From an uncultured Candidatus Melainabacteria bacterium (GTDB taxonomy: Bacteria; Cyanobacteriota; Vampirovibrionia; Gastranaerophilales; Gastranaerophilaceae), in NCBI GenBank assembly GCA_934728585.1, contig CAKVDZ010000001.1, forward strand, positions 219,285-283,284: 64,000 nt of DNA. Direction: 5' to 3'. Below the pieces are notes generated by a model. That model made no database searches. It had not been told where the DNA came from and saw only the letters and a list, made by a program, of their open reading frames with translations. The position numbers and the translations under genes were made by a program. This document shows positions 23,738 to 33,489 of the stretch, in pieces (the first letter of the stretch is position 1; each line of letters begins with the position of its first letter).

Positions 23738-24415
23738 TTATTTTAGCAAAACATCTAATAATGGTGGACATACTACAATAGACAATAGAAACATAAAGAT
23801 ACAGGCAAAAATAAATAAACAAATTTTTGTAAAAATTGAAGTCTTTGCTAGTTCTTTTTTCAATTTATCAACATACGTACGTCTTCTTCCATATACCCTA
23901 AAATATTCAATTGAGTCTTTTATGGATTGATTATCCGTATAAACATCATACGTAAAGTTAGGCAAATATTCAGAAACCGAAATCAAATCCAACAAAAACG
24001 TATAATAACAAAGCGAAATACTTTTTCCCAAATAATCTTTAAAAGTAATATGTTCGCCATCAGTTTTTAAAATATCAACAGTAGTCTTTGTATCCACGAA
24101 ATCGGCTTTTACATATTTTATATCTTTTGTACTGATAACCACTTGTCTTTTTTTATCCTTATACTTATAAATAAGAGTTAAGGCTGTTCTTGAAACTAAT
24201 AAATCAGATACATATTCATCTTTATTTTTGCGAGAGTAAAATTTAACAAATAAAAAGATTATGAAACTAGAAACAACAAGTCCCTCTATCACATCAATAT
24301 CAATACCATTTGTATAAATTACCCATATACATAATGCTAAAACAGCTATCCCTACAGCGAATAGCGAAAAAGCACCAAAGGTATTTGCATCATTATTTAC
24401 TTTTATTCTTTTCAT
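23738..24415 (-). CDS. Membrane protein, candidate immunity partner of the lipase
   Basis: This 225-aa protein has two adjacent N-terminal helices (FAVGIAVLALCIWVIY; EGLVVSSFIIFLFVKFY), a soluble middle of about 120 residues rich in Lys and Asp, and a C-terminal helix (IFTKICLFIFACIFMFLLSIV). The soluble part resembles PH-like or DUF-type folds but I cannot name it. ATG 24415 is preceded by TATAAT at 6 bp with no binding site. Its stop is 2 bp from the lipase stop. Confidence 0.5.
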   Translation of the reverse strand: MKRIKVNNDANTFGAFSLFAVGIAVLALCIWVIYTNGIDIDVIEGLVVSSFIIFLFVKFYSRKNKDEYVSDLLVSRTALTLIYKYKDKKRQVVISTKDIKYVKADFVDTKTTVDILKTDGEHITFKDYLGKSISLCYYTFLLDLISVSEYLPNFTYDVYTDNQSIKDSIEYFRVYGRRRTYVDKLKKELAKTSIFTKICLFIFACIFMFLLSIVVCPPLLDVLLK

Positions 24416-24421
24416 AGGATT

Positions 24422-24427
24422 ATTATA
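24422..24427 (-). promoter_or_regulatory. -10 box of membrane gene 23738-24415
   Basis: TATAAT on the minus strand ends 6 bp before ATG, consistent with a leaderless transcript. A TTTACA-like sequence lies further up but with a short spacer. Confidence 0.5.
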
Positions 24428-24486
24428 TCATAAATTTAATTTGTAAAAGATAATAAAAAGACCATCTATAAAGATGGCCTTTTAAA

Positions 24487-24564
24487 TGGCGGGACTGACG
24501 AGGCTCGAACTCGCGACCTTCTGCGTGACAGGCAGACACTCTAACCAAACTGAGCTACAATCCC
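24487..24564 (-). tRNA. tRNA-Asp (GTC)
   Basis: The acceptor stem GGGATTG pairs with CAGTCCC. The anticodon stem TCTGC/GCAGA carries loop CTGTCAC, giving anticodon GTC. The T-loop GTTCGAG is present, the discriminator is G and CCA is encoded. It lies at the right end of the capsid island, but I found no duplicated tRNA end at the left side, so an attachment site is not supported. Confidence 0.95.
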
Positions 24565-24820
24565 ATAGGTTCTATTAACTTGTAAGATAATTATAATTGA
24601 ACCATTAAAAAAAATCAATACCTTTTTTAAAAATTCTATCATATTTACCGTTACATTTTTAATTTCTCTCAAAATTTCTACTATTTGCAAGACTTTTAAT
24701 CTATCTAAAGCAACATTCTATTTTTACACATGCTCAAAAAAATACCAACAGCCTGTCTGTTGGTATTTTTTGAGATTTGGTTTAATTCCATTCCCTATTC
24801 ATATAATAATGGCGACTTAA
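24565..24820. other. Intergenic region with tRNA promoter area and terminator
   Basis: The region is A/T-rich. On the minus strand TATAAT near 24590 could be the tRNA-Asp -10 box. The only other element is the terminator at 24736-24772. Confidence 0.4.
24736..24772. terminator. Bidirectional terminator
   Basis: AATACCAACAG and CTGTTGGTATT form an 11-bp stem with loop CCTGT, flanked by A and T runs on both sides. It ends the minus-strand gene 24821-25114 and could shield the tRNA gene. Confidence 0.85.
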
Positions 24821-25114
24821 TTATGCAATTTCGCCATCAATAGCTTGAAGCTGTTTTTTTTGGTAATTATGCATTACTGCTGTTACCAAAAATTCGTAAG
24901 ATTTTTTATTCTCAATTCCAGGGAACTCTTTACGAAGTTGTGCTCTGACCATCGCTTCAAGTTTTTGAGTGCCAGATACTCTATTGCCTTCTGTTGAAGT
25001 AATCATGTTTATATAATCAGCACTTGTTTTATCTTGACCTTGCACATAATTCAAGAATTGTGCTTTTTGATTTTCTTGTTGAATTTGTTGTTGTTTTAAG
25101 TTTTTGTTTTGCAT
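24821..25114 (-). CDS. Small Gln/Lys-rich protein, unknown
   Basis: This 97-aa protein starts with a Gln/Asn-rich stretch (NLKQQQIQQENQKAQF), followed by a compact part SADYINMITSTEGNRVSGTQ and EFPGIENKKSYEFLVTAVMH. There is no signal or membrane segment. Its leader shares an 18-bp element with the metalloprotease at 34006-35532. I do not recognise a family. Confidence 0.5.
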   Translation of the reverse strand: MQNKNLKQQQIQQENQKAQFLNYVQGQDKTSADYINMITSTEGNRVSGTQKLEAMVRAQLRKEFPGIENKKSYEFLVTAVMHNYQKKQLQAIDGEIA

Positions 25115-25125
25115 TTGGGGAACCT

Positions 25126-25143
25126 ACCTTTATCTACATATGT
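25126..25143 (-). promoter_or_regulatory. Leader element shared with metalloprotease gene
   Basis: On the minus strand ACATATGTAGATAAAGGT precedes the small gene 24821-25114. The same element with one change lies at 35539-35556. The AAAGGT end can act as a ribosome binding site, while the conserved ACATRTGTAGAT part may be a promoter or operator. Confidence 0.45.
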
Positions 25144-25272
25144 GTTTGTTTTTGTTTCTTATGTCTTAATAAAGCACCCTGAAAATAAAAATTTACTCAT
25201 TTTAGCACTTTGTTTACATAAGTTAACAATATTCCTTAAATAGTAGTAATAGCTTGATATTTTATTTTTCAA

Positions 25273-27270
25273 CTATTGTTGAATTCTTGAAAAATCACAC
25301 AATTTTTCAAATTTTTCTTTCAAAATAGTAAGCATGCTTAAGCGGTTATTTTTAACATTAACATCTTCGTCCATAACCAATACATTATCAAAGAACGCAG
25401 TAATAGCTGGAACTAAAGCTGTTAACTCTTTTAAATATGCATCATAATCAGATGTATTTGAAATTTTGTTTATAGCTTCAAAAAGCATGCTTTCTGAGTC
25501 ATGTTTAAACAAGTCATGTTTAACTTCAGCATGTACAGGTTCTTTCAAAATTCTGATAATTCTATTTGCACTTTCCAATAATTCTGAGGCATTCATTGTA
25601 TTTACCACTTTTACTCTTGCCACGTAATCTGACAAATCTGATAATGGATTTGCAGAAGTACAAGCTTCTAGAGTGTCTTTTTTGTATTCATCGTTCAAGA
25701 ATATTATCAAACGTTGAGTGAAAAATTCTTGAATGTCATGTATACAGTCTTTTTTCACTGGTAAAAGTTCCAATGTTTTTTCAATTAATTTATTTAAATC
25801 CAATTTTAAATCATTAGCAATAATTGTTTTGATAATACCTAAAGCAGCACGTCTTACGCCTAGAGGGTCAGAAGAACCTGTTGGTTTTTTACCCTCAACA
25901 AACACTGCGCAAACTGTGTCTAATTTGTCAGCAATACCTACAATTTGACCTTCTGCAGTTTTTGCAAGTTCACTATCAGCGTTTAGAGGGAAGTAATGTT
26001 CTTTAATACCCTCAACGACATTTTTATCTTCGCCAGAAATTCTTGCGTAATCTGAACCAATATAACCTTGCAATTCAGTAAATTCAAACACCAAACTTGT
26101 GCAAAGGTCAGCTTTGCATAACAAGGCAGTTCTTTCAATTGTTGGTGAATTATTACCTAATGTGTTTGCAATTTCCTTTGATAACTCTATAATACGTTGT
26201 GTCTTGTCATAAATTGACCCCATGCCTTTTTGGAAAGTCATACCTTTTAATCCATCAACATAATCTACTAGAGGTTTTCGAGTATCTTCATTAAAGAAGA
26301 ACACTGCATCATCAAGTCTTGCGCCAACTACACGTAAATTACCAGCTTTGATATTTTCAAAATCATCGCCTACGTAGTTTGTAATTGTTATAAATTTGTT
26401 TGTTAATTTGCCATCTTTATAAAGAGCAAAATATCTTTGATGTACAGCCATAACCGTAACTGTTACTTCATCTGGAATAGTTAAGTATTTTTCATCAAAT
26501 TCACAAGTAACAGCCACAGGCCATTCGCAAAGTTGAGTAACTTCTTCTAACAAATCATCTGAATATCTGCAAACAGCCCCCATTTTATCAGCTTCAGCCT
26601 TTGCTTGTTTAACAATTTCAGCCTTTCTTTCATCTTGGTTAACAATAACGTTAACGCTTCTAAGTTTTTCAACATATTCATCAGGGTTGTTAATCTCAAC
26701 TGTATTTGGATTAGCAAATCTATGTCCGCGAGAGATTTTACCTGATTTTACGTTAATAATTTGGATAGGAATTTCTTTGTTATCCATAATTGAAACAATC
26801 CAGCGAATTGGACGTTGGAATTTTTCTTCAAAATTATCCCATCTCATAAAGTGAGAACCTTGCATTTTTAGGATTAAAGACGGAATATTTTCTTGTAAAA
26901 CAACAGAAGTTTCTTTACCTTTTATTTCAATCTTTGCATGCAAGTAATTATCTTCTAAATAAGCATCTTTAGGATCAACACCGTTCTTTTTCAAGAACCC
27001 TTCACCCGCTTTTGTAAGATTTCCATTTTCGTCATAAGCAACGTTTTTGATAGGTCCGCGAAGAACTTTTGTTTCGTCCTCTTGTTTTTCAGCCAAACCG
27101 TCAATTATAACTGCCAAACGTCTTGGTGTAGCTAAAACGTTTATATCTGAATATTTTATATTATTAGTCTTCAAGAATTTATCAAAGCCTGTTTTTAATT
27201 GTTCTACAGCTTGTGCAATAAATTTGTATGGTAATTCTTCGCAACCAATTTCTAATAAATATTTACTCAT
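25273..27270 (-). CDS. glyS: Glycine--tRNA ligase beta subunit
   Basis: This 665-aa subunit of the bacterial alpha2beta2 glycyl-tRNA synthetase starts with the family N-terminus MSKYLLEIGCEELPYKFI. The body has PRRLAVIIDGL, MRWDNFEEKFQRPIRWIV, EVTQLCEWPVAV and ADKLDTVCAVFVEGKKPTGSSDPLGVRR in the expected order. The start at 27270 has AGAGG upstream and lies 1 bp from the ABC transporter stop, so the two are probably co-transcribed. The alpha subunit gene (glyQ) is not in the window. Confidence 0.95.
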   Translation of the reverse strand: MSKYLLEIGCEELPYKFIAQAVEQLKTGFDKFLKTNNIKYSDINVLATPRRLAVIIDGLAEKQEDETKVLRGPIKNVAYDENGNLTKAGEGFLKKNGVDPKDAYLEDNYLHAKIEIKGKETSVVLQENIPSLILKMQGSHFMRWDNFEEKFQRPIRWIVSIMDNKEIPIQIINVKSGKISRGHRFANPNTVEINNPDEYVEKLRSVNVIVNQDERKAEIVKQAKAEADKMGAVCRYSDDLLEEVTQLCEWPVAVTCEFDEKYLTIPDEVTVTVMAVHQRYFALYKDGKLTNKFITITNYVGDDFENIKAGNLRVVGARLDDAVFFFNEDTRKPLVDYVDGLKGMTFQKGMGSIYDKTQRIIELSKEIANTLGNNSPTIERTALLCKADLCTSLVFEFTELQGYIGSDYARISGEDKNVVEGIKEHYFPLNADSELAKTAEGQIVGIADKLDTVCAVFVEGKKPTGSSDPLGVRRAALGIIKTIIANDLKLDLNKLIEKTLELLPVKKDCIHDIQEFFTQRLIIFLNDEYKKDTLEACTSANPLSDLSDYVARVKVVNTMNASELLESANRIIRILKEPVHAEVKHDLFKHDSESMLFEAINKISNTSDYDAYLKELTALVPAITAFFDNVLVMDEDVNVKNNRLSMLTILKEKFEKLCDFSRIQQ

Positions 27271-27271
27271 T

Positions 27272-29089
27272 TTATACCTCTGATGTCTCGTCTTCGCTTC
27301 TAAATTGCATTTCATAAAGGTGCTTGTATTCACCCTCTGGAATTTGCATTAATTCTTCGTGTGTACCTAATTCAACAATTTGACCCTCGTTAATAACAGC
27401 AATTCTATTAGCATTTTTGATTGTTGTAAATCTATGAGCAATCAATAATACTGTTTTATCTTTGATTAAGTTATCAAGTGCCAATTGAACAATCGCTTCT
27501 GATTCATTATCCAGTGCTGATGTAGCTTCATCAAGAATAATAACTTGCGCATTTTTAATCATAGCTCTTGCAATTGCAACACGTTGTCTTTGACCTCCAG
27601 AAAGTGTAACACCACGTTCTGTAAGTTCTGTATCAATACCATGAAGCAACTCTGCAATCATATCTTGCAAGTGAGCTGATTTAACCGCATTCATCAAATC
27701 TTCTTCTGATGCATTTGGGTTTCCTAGCATAATATTTTCTCTTATTGTGCCTGAGAATAAGAAATTATCTTGGAATACCATCGCGATATTGTTTCTCAAA
27801 TCAGTTAAATCAATATCTCTAACATCTGTATCATCAAATTTTATTGAACCAGATTTGATATCATAGAAACGAGGTAACAAACAAGCTATTGTTGATTTAC
27901 CACCACCTGAGTTTCCAACAACAGCGATTGTTTCACCTTTTTTAATTTCTAAATTAATATCTTTTAAAACTGGTTGATCTTCATTGTATTCAAAATCTAC
28001 ATGCTCAAACTCAATACCTTTTTGCATTTGAGGCATTTTAACAGCGTTTTCTTTTGTAGTAATTGATGGAACATAATCGAACAATTCAAATACACGCCCC
28101 ATAGCAACAAACAAGTCTTGAATTGTTTGTAATGAACGACCTAAAGCTTTTACAGGTTTGTATAAAAGCAACAAAGACGTTACGAACGATGCAAAACCAC
28201 CTGCTGTCATTTTACCAGTAAAGATTAAGTTTGTACCATACGCTAAAACGATTGCAATACCTACTGATGCAATTGTATACATCAATGGAGTCATCCAACC
28301 AGCACGTTTTACAAGTGCGATATTAACGTCAAACGATTCTTTCAACTTATCTGCAAAAATACCAATTTGTCTACCTTGCAAGTTGTATGAAGAAACAATT
28401 TTGTTTCCATTATAAGTTTCATTCAAGTTAGTTGTAATATCACCACCAATAACAACTGTCTTGTTTGAAGTCTTTTTAATCCAATTTCTGATTAATGCTA
28501 CTGGTAAAAAGGCAATACACAATACCAATACACCGATGATTGCTAATCTCCAAGAGCTATAAAGCATTACAGCAATCAAACCAATAGCACCAAATAAGTT
28601 TGTAATAATATCTTTAATTTGGTCAATAATACCACGAGATGCTCTATCTGGGTCAGACACAAATCTTGAAATAATTATACCAGATGAATTATCATCATAG
28701 AATTTAGAATCCATAAATACTAACTTTTTAAACAAGTCTAATTTTACGGCAATTGTAATTTTTTGACTTGTCCAGTCTGTCAAGTAGTTATTCAAGTAAT
28801 TTAAAACACCTTGGAACGCAGCAAAAAGAACAATTGCATAAGGAATACAAAATGCCATTAATTGATAGCTAATTGTAAAGCCCCAGAATACAAGGTCTTT
28901 TTGACCAATTACATAATCCATATAAGGTTTTAAGGCAAATGCTGTAACCCCATCTAATAAACCAATTGGAGTTGCAATAATAAAGCCTAAAATAATTCTT
29001 CCCATAACTGGTTTTACATATGGGAATATACGGCTTAAAAGCCATAAGTATTTATACGAGTTTTCCGCTGTTGATTGATTTAGTTTCAT
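27272..29089 (-). CDS. MsbA-type ABC exporter (membrane and ATPase fused)
   Basis: This 605-aa half-transporter has six membrane helices in residues about 20-330, including the coupling-helix stretch SSGIIISRFVSDPDRASRGI. The nucleotide-binding domain follows with Walker A VVGNSGGGKSTIAC, Q-loop MVFQDNFLFSG, signature LSGGQRQRVAIARA, Walker B VIILDEATSALD and H-loop LIAHRFTTI. Lipid A/phospholipid flipping (MsbA) is the closest known role, but other substrates are possible. It is translated just ahead of glyS. Confidence 0.85.
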   Translation of the reverse strand: MKLNQSTAENSYKYLWLLSRIFPYVKPVMGRIILGFIIATPIGLLDGVTAFALKPYMDYVIGQKDLVFWGFTISYQLMAFCIPYAIVLFAAFQGVLNYLNNYLTDWTSQKITIAVKLDLFKKLVFMDSKFYDDNSSGIIISRFVSDPDRASRGIIDQIKDIITNLFGAIGLIAVMLYSSWRLAIIGVLVLCIAFLPVALIRNWIKKTSNKTVVIGGDITTNLNETYNGNKIVSSYNLQGRQIGIFADKLKESFDVNIALVKRAGWMTPLMYTIASVGIAIVLAYGTNLIFTGKMTAGGFASFVTSLLLLYKPVKALGRSLQTIQDLFVAMGRVFELFDYVPSITTKENAVKMPQMQKGIEFEHVDFEYNEDQPVLKDINLEIKKGETIAVVGNSGGGKSTIACLLPRFYDIKSGSIKFDDTDVRDIDLTDLRNNIAMVFQDNFLFSGTIRENIMLGNPNASEEDLMNAVKSAHLQDMIAELLHGIDTELTERGVTLSGGQRQRVAIARAMIKNAQVIILDEATSALDNESEAIVQLALDNLIKDKTVLLIAHRFTTIKNANRIAVINEGQIVELGTHEELMQIPEGEYKHLYEMQFRSEDETSEV

Positions 29090-29129
29090 AATAATTATAT
29101 TATATTACGAAGATAAATATTTACAAGAA

Positions 29130-29154
29130 ACGGCGCCGACAGGGTCGGCGCCGT
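29130..29154 (-). terminator. Strong terminator-like hairpin after helicase gene
   Basis: ACGGCGCCGAC and GTCGGCGCCGT form a perfect 11-bp GC-rich stem with loop AGG, directly after the helicase stop and before the ABC exporter. The minus-strand tail is short (TTTC). Confidence 0.7.
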
Positions 29155-29158
29155 CAAT

Positions 29159-32100
29159 TTACTTTAATAATCTATCAATACAAGTTTTTTGAGAAGTTAC
29201 CCACTCTCTGTAGCTTACTCGTTTTACGTCATACCCAGAGCGTTCTAGAATGGCTTGTTTATGCATATTTGAGATTTTGTCACGAGGACTGTCTTCAACA
29301 CCATCAACCTCAACTATTGTTTTGTCAAACATTAAATCTGCATTTAAGCCAGCAATATCAGCGCCTGCTGTGACATTTTTATCTAACTGACGTAAAGTAT
29401 CAGCAATTTCACGCTCTAAATCATTTTTGTACACATTTTCGTCAATTTCATTGTTTAATATTGCCTCTTGACGCTCTTGATAATGTTTCAAAAAGCCCAT
29501 ATAATTTCTAAAATGACCTTCTGGTAAAGTAGAAATATCGTGTGAAATGAAGTTTATCATCTTATTTTTTGCACGTGTAATTGCAACGTTAAACAAGTTT
29601 GGTTTTTGCAAGAAAGAAATACTTTGAGCATAACTATTATTTGCAAATGCCCACGAAATAAGCATTATATCTCTTTCATCACCTTGAAATGCGTGAGCGG
29701 TACCAATTTCAACCTGATGTTTTTTTAACATATGGTCAGAAAGCACTTTTGAAACAGATACTTTTAACTGTTCAACTTGTGCTCTGAATGGAGAAATTAT
29801 ACCTATTGTAACTGGTTTTGCTGGATTTTTGCGTTCGTCTTCAATAATCAGTTCATGCAAAACTTTCACAACTGCTTCAATTTCAGGTAAATTTCTAGTT
29901 GCAGAACTGTCTACTTTGCCATCTGGCACTTGAACAAGCTCTAAAACCTTGTCCCCGACTTTATCTTTACGCATAATTCTAATTCTGTCGGCATAAAATT
30001 CTTTGTTTGAAAAATCAATAATAGGTGGCAAACTTCTAAAATGTTCATCTAACATTACTGAATTCATTGAATAGTAGTCAGATACATCAAACATAGAATT
30101 TGTTCTAAAACGCCACATTAATTGGTATTTATCAGGTATTCCATATTGATTTAAGAATGATTGTTCCTTTGCTTTTTCCAAGAATGATAAGTGTGGTAAT
30201 TGCTTGTCGTCACCTACAATTACTGCCTTTTTAGCACGGAATAAAATAGGAAAACAGCTTGCAATATCACATTGAGAAGCTTCGTCAATAATTGCAACAT
30301 CAAACATAGCTGGTTTTAGCGGTAATGAGCTTGAAATAGCATACGTCGTTGTACACCAACATGGAAAAGCTTCCAAAAGTGGTTTAAAATCTTCTGTATC
30401 CAAAATATTATTTTGAAGTCTTTGTTTTCTTTCAACAAGCGAACGAGCATGAACCTTTAAGCGTTGTTTTTTAACTTGGTCACGCAAAAGTCCTTTCAAC
30501 GCTTGACGACGTTTATTTTTCAAAATATTTGAAGCAAGCGTTTTTTGTTTCTTCTTCATTTGACGAATTTGTTCAATCATCAAATGAATATTGCCTGTTT
30601 TTTGAATTTTTTCTTCTGTGTTTTTTAAATCTGTGTCTATTTTCGCAAAATCAATTTCTGACTTTATTACATTAAAGAAATCTTCATCAATTTTCAAATC
30701 CTTTAATCCTAAAAGCTTTTTCAATTGACCTTTTGCATTGTGGTTTGAGATATTTGCAAAAAAGCTTGATTTTTCGTTATTTTTTTCTAGATTTTTAATA
30801 GTTTCTTCAAGACTTTGCAAATTCTCTTTGCTTAACATTTGCGTGATATACTCATTTGTTTCATAAGTACGACCAGTTAGAAGTTTTTCCTCTGACAAAT
30901 CGTGCCATTTTTTTTCTAATGAGATAATTTTGTCACACTTATTTTCAAGTTCGTGCATTTTATCCAAATGTTCAATCATATCTTGAACATCTGCCGTCAA
31001 ATAATCTTCTGCACCATCGTCTAAATCAGCTTTTCCAGCCAATAAATCTTGCAATTGATAGCTCAATTGTCGTTGATAGTTTAACCGACCTGCACGAAGC
31101 GCCAAAAAGCTTGCACCAAGCTCATTAAGCCTATCCGCAACAACGTCAACCGCTTTATCCATACGAGATGCAACAAGAACAGTTTTGCCGTTTGCAATCA
31201 AGTGCGCAACAAGATTTACAATTGTTTGCGATTTACCAGTTCCTGGAGGACCTTGAACTGCGATAAACTTATCTGTTTCAATATTTTTTAAAACTCTTTC
31301 TTGCGTATCACTTAAAGAAAGCGGAGTTATTGGGTAAAAAGTTTCAGGTTCTTCAATTTCTGGAATAATTCTTGATTTTTCTTTTGATTGAACAAACTCG
31401 TCGTTAATTATACCCAAAGCTGTTTCGCGGTACATTCCACTAGGTTTTTCAGCAATTTGCATTAGTTCATGTAAAACCCCAGCCGTCACAGGAGGTCGCT
31501 TTGTTAAAATAATCGCACATTGGCTTGTAAGGCTCACGTGGTCAACTTTTTTAACAGCCTCTTTCATGTGATTTTCGTTTTCTTCTTCTTCGTCAATTAT
31601 TTCATCAACATTTTTTGAAGTAATTTTTTCCTCATAAAATTCTTTCGAAACGTTGTCTGCTTCACCTGTTGTTTGGTCTAAAGCAATTTCTAAATCTGGA
31701 ACAATAGATTTTAAAGTAGTAATGAAGATATCCATTTTTTCTTGTGTAATCGGCAATTCTGGAACAGCGTCTAAAATACCCTCTAACAATAAATCAATTT
31801 CATCTTCGTCCTCGTGTTTTGCCATAACCCCAGCAATAGCAGCGGTATTAAGAGATAAAGTGTCATCAAGCGGAATACAATTAATATTAATTCCGTTCGC
31901 CTCTAATCGACAAGGGACATACAAAAGTGGAGTTAAAAACTCGTTTTGACGTTTTGATTTTGCATTTTTACCAACTAAAAACAAATAACCATATATCAAA
32001 TATTTATCTTTAGTATTGTTTTCACTCAAAATCATCATATTACGAAGATTTGAATCACCGCCATCAAGGCGCAAAAATTCTTCGCCTTTTGTAAATAGTT

Positions 32101-32278
32101 CTTCTTCGCCTTTTAAGAAAATCCATTTGTTATCTTTATCACCTTTAAGGTTTCTAAAAGTCGCGCTTTTAACTTCTTCTCGCACACAGTCGTGCAAGTA
32201 TTGACTTAATTTTTTAACAAAACTGTTATTAAATGCCGAATTTAAAGCTCGGGTTGCTTCGTGTAATTCTTGTAACAT
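29159..32278 (-). CDS. SF1 (Upf1-like) helicase with C-terminal PD-(D/E)XK-type nuclease
   Basis: This 1039-aa protein has an N-terminal region of about 330 residues without a known motif. The helicase has Walker A QGPPGTGKSQTIVN near residue 345, a long coiled-coil insertion, motif II AIIDEASQCDIA near 664, VGDDKQLPHLSF, MLDEHFRSLPPI, ISPFRAQVEQL, GTAHAFQGDERD and NVAITRAKNKM. The last 80 residues look like a Vsr/endonuclease fold (NADLMFDKTIVEVDGV near 985, then EVDG and YDVKRVSYREW). Such fusions occur in DNA repair and anti-phage defence. It stands alone beside cca, so its role is open. Confidence 0.8.
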   Translation of the reverse strand: MLQELHEATRALNSAFNNSFVKKLSQYLHDCVREEVKSATFRNLKGDKDNKWIFLKGEEELFTKGEEFLRLDGGDSNLRNMMILSENNTKDKYLIYGYLFLVGKNAKSKRQNEFLTPLLYVPCRLEANGININCIPLDDTLSLNTAAIAGVMAKHEDEDEIDLLLEGILDAVPELPITQEKMDIFITTLKSIVPDLEIALDQTTGEADNVSKEFYEEKITSKNVDEIIDEEEENENHMKEAVKKVDHVSLTSQCAIILTKRPPVTAGVLHELMQIAEKPSGMYRETALGIINDEFVQSKEKSRIIPEIEEPETFYPITPLSLSDTQERVLKNIETDKFIAVQGPPGTGKSQTIVNLVAHLIANGKTVLVASRMDKAVDVVADRLNELGASFLALRAGRLNYQRQLSYQLQDLLAGKADLDDGAEDYLTADVQDMIEHLDKMHELENKCDKIISLEKKWHDLSEEKLLTGRTYETNEYITQMLSKENLQSLEETIKNLEKNNEKSSFFANISNHNAKGQLKKLLGLKDLKIDEDFFNVIKSEIDFAKIDTDLKNTEEKIQKTGNIHLMIEQIRQMKKKQKTLASNILKNKRRQALKGLLRDQVKKQRLKVHARSLVERKQRLQNNILDTEDFKPLLEAFPCWCTTTYAISSSLPLKPAMFDVAIIDEASQCDIASCFPILFRAKKAVIVGDDKQLPHLSFLEKAKEQSFLNQYGIPDKYQLMWRFRTNSMFDVSDYYSMNSVMLDEHFRSLPPIIDFSNKEFYADRIRIMRKDKVGDKVLELVQVPDGKVDSSATRNLPEIEAVVKVLHELIIEDERKNPAKPVTIGIISPFRAQVEQLKVSVSKVLSDHMLKKHQVEIGTAHAFQGDERDIMLISWAFANNSYAQSISFLQKPNLFNVAITRAKNKMINFISHDISTLPEGHFRNYMGFLKHYQERQEAILNNEIDENVYKNDLEREIADTLRQLDKNVTAGADIAGLNADLMFDKTIVEVDGVEDSPRDKISNMHKQAILERSGYDVKRVSYREWVTSQKTCIDRLLK

Positions 32279-32315
32279 ATATCTATCCTTATTTGCTTAT
32301 CCCTATATTTTACGC

Positions 32316-32321
32316 TAGAAT
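32316..32321 (+). promoter_or_regulatory. -10 box of cca, leaderless type
   Basis: TAGAAT ends 6 bp before the cca ATG and there is no binding site. Confidence 0.5.
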
Positions 32322-32327
32322 ACACGT

Positions 32328-33431
32328 ATGAGCATCATTAGTTTATATGAAAAATCTGACAAATTATTTTTTGTTGGTGGCATCGTTCGAGATGAAATTC
32401 TTGGAAAAACAAGCCCCGATATAGATTTAACATACATTGGTAACGCTATTGAATTTGCTAACAATTTAAACTTTGGCGAAATTCTCCAAATTAATGAAGA
32501 ATTTGGCTCTGTTCACCTAAAAATCGAGGATAAAACTGTAGACATAACTTCAACTAGGATTGAAGAATACCCAAATAAAGGACAGCTTCCAGTTGTTACA
32601 AGAATTGGTTGTAGCTTGCAAGAAGACGTTAAGCGTCGAGATTTTACTGTAAATGCTATAGCAAAGAACTGTAAAACTGGTGATATTGTTGATTATGTTG
32701 GCGGAATTGAAGATTTAAAGAACAAAAAATTACGAATTTTGCACGACCAAAGTTTTATTGATGACCCAACAAGGATTATTCGTGGGCTTAAATTCGCAGT
32801 GCGCTTTAATTTTGAACTTGAAGAACACACAAAAAAACTTCAAGAAGAATATTTAGAAAATGTTGATAATAATATGTCTTTCAAAAGATTGAAAGATGAA
32901 CTTATTGACGCATTTAACCTTGATAAACAAAAAGTTTACGACAAATTTGTAGACGAAAAAATGTACAAATTACTATCTGATAAAGGTGAACACAAGAAAA
33001 ATTTGTGCAATATTGAAGAATTTATAAAACCTTACAAAAATGAAATTTCTTATCTTTGGTTAATTTACTTGGCTGGATTTGATTTAAGCAATTTGCCATT
33101 AACGAAAAATGAAACAAAGATTTTAGAAAATTATAACAAACTTTTAGGATTTGATTTTTCATCGGACTTCAATATTTATAAAGCTTTTTCAGATTTGCCA
33201 ATAGAAAGTTTATTAATCTATGGCGTTTTCAACAATTTGGAAATAGTAAAAAAATATCTTGAAAAATTAAGAAAAATAAATATTTCAATTAGTGGCAAAG
33301 ACTTGATTGAAGCTGGATATAAACCAAGTAAACGAATTACAGAAGCATTAGATGAGGTTTTACGCGTAAAACTTGAAATTCAAGAAATTACAAAGTCGGA
33401 AGAACTTGATATTGCTAAAAAGCACATGTAA
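32328..33431 (+). CDS. cca: CCA tRNA nucleotidyltransferase/poly(A) polymerase family
   Basis: This 367-aa class II nucleotidyltransferase has FFVGGIVRDEILGKTSPDIDLTYIG (G-G-x-V-R-D and the DxD metal pair), RRDFTVNAIAK, GGIEDLKNKKLRILHDQSF and DPTRIIRGLKFAVRFNFELE, the classic motif series, followed by a helical C-terminus. Both tRNA roles fit: tRNA-Asp nearby encodes CCA, whereas tRNA-Gln does not and needs this enzyme. It is divergent from the helicase gene. Confidence 0.9.
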   Translation: MSIISLYEKSDKLFFVGGIVRDEILGKTSPDIDLTYIGNAIEFANNLNFGEILQINEEFGSVHLKIEDKTVDITSTRIEEYPNKGQLPVVTRIGCSLQEDVKRRDFTVNAIAKNCKTGDIVDYVGGIEDLKNKKLRILHDQSFIDDPTRIIRGLKFAVRFNFELEEHTKKLQEEYLENVDNNMSFKRLKDELIDAFNLDKQKVYDKFVDEKMYKLLSDKGEHKKNLCNIEEFIKPYKNEISYLWLIYLAGFDLSNLPLTKNETKILENYNKLLGFDFSSDFNIYKAFSDLPIESLLIYGVFNNLEIVKKYLEKLRKINISISGKDLIEAGYKPSKRITEALDEVLRVKLEIQEITKSEELDIAKKHM

Positions 33432-33489
33432 ACGATTGTAAAAAGTCTTGAAGTCATGGCTTTAAAAGGATTAAAACAAGAGTTATCAT

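Noticed and set aside
24487..24564. tRNA-Asp as attachment site of the phage-like island
   Set aside because: No duplicate of the tRNA 3' end was found near 7.9-8.4 kb and there is no integrase gene.
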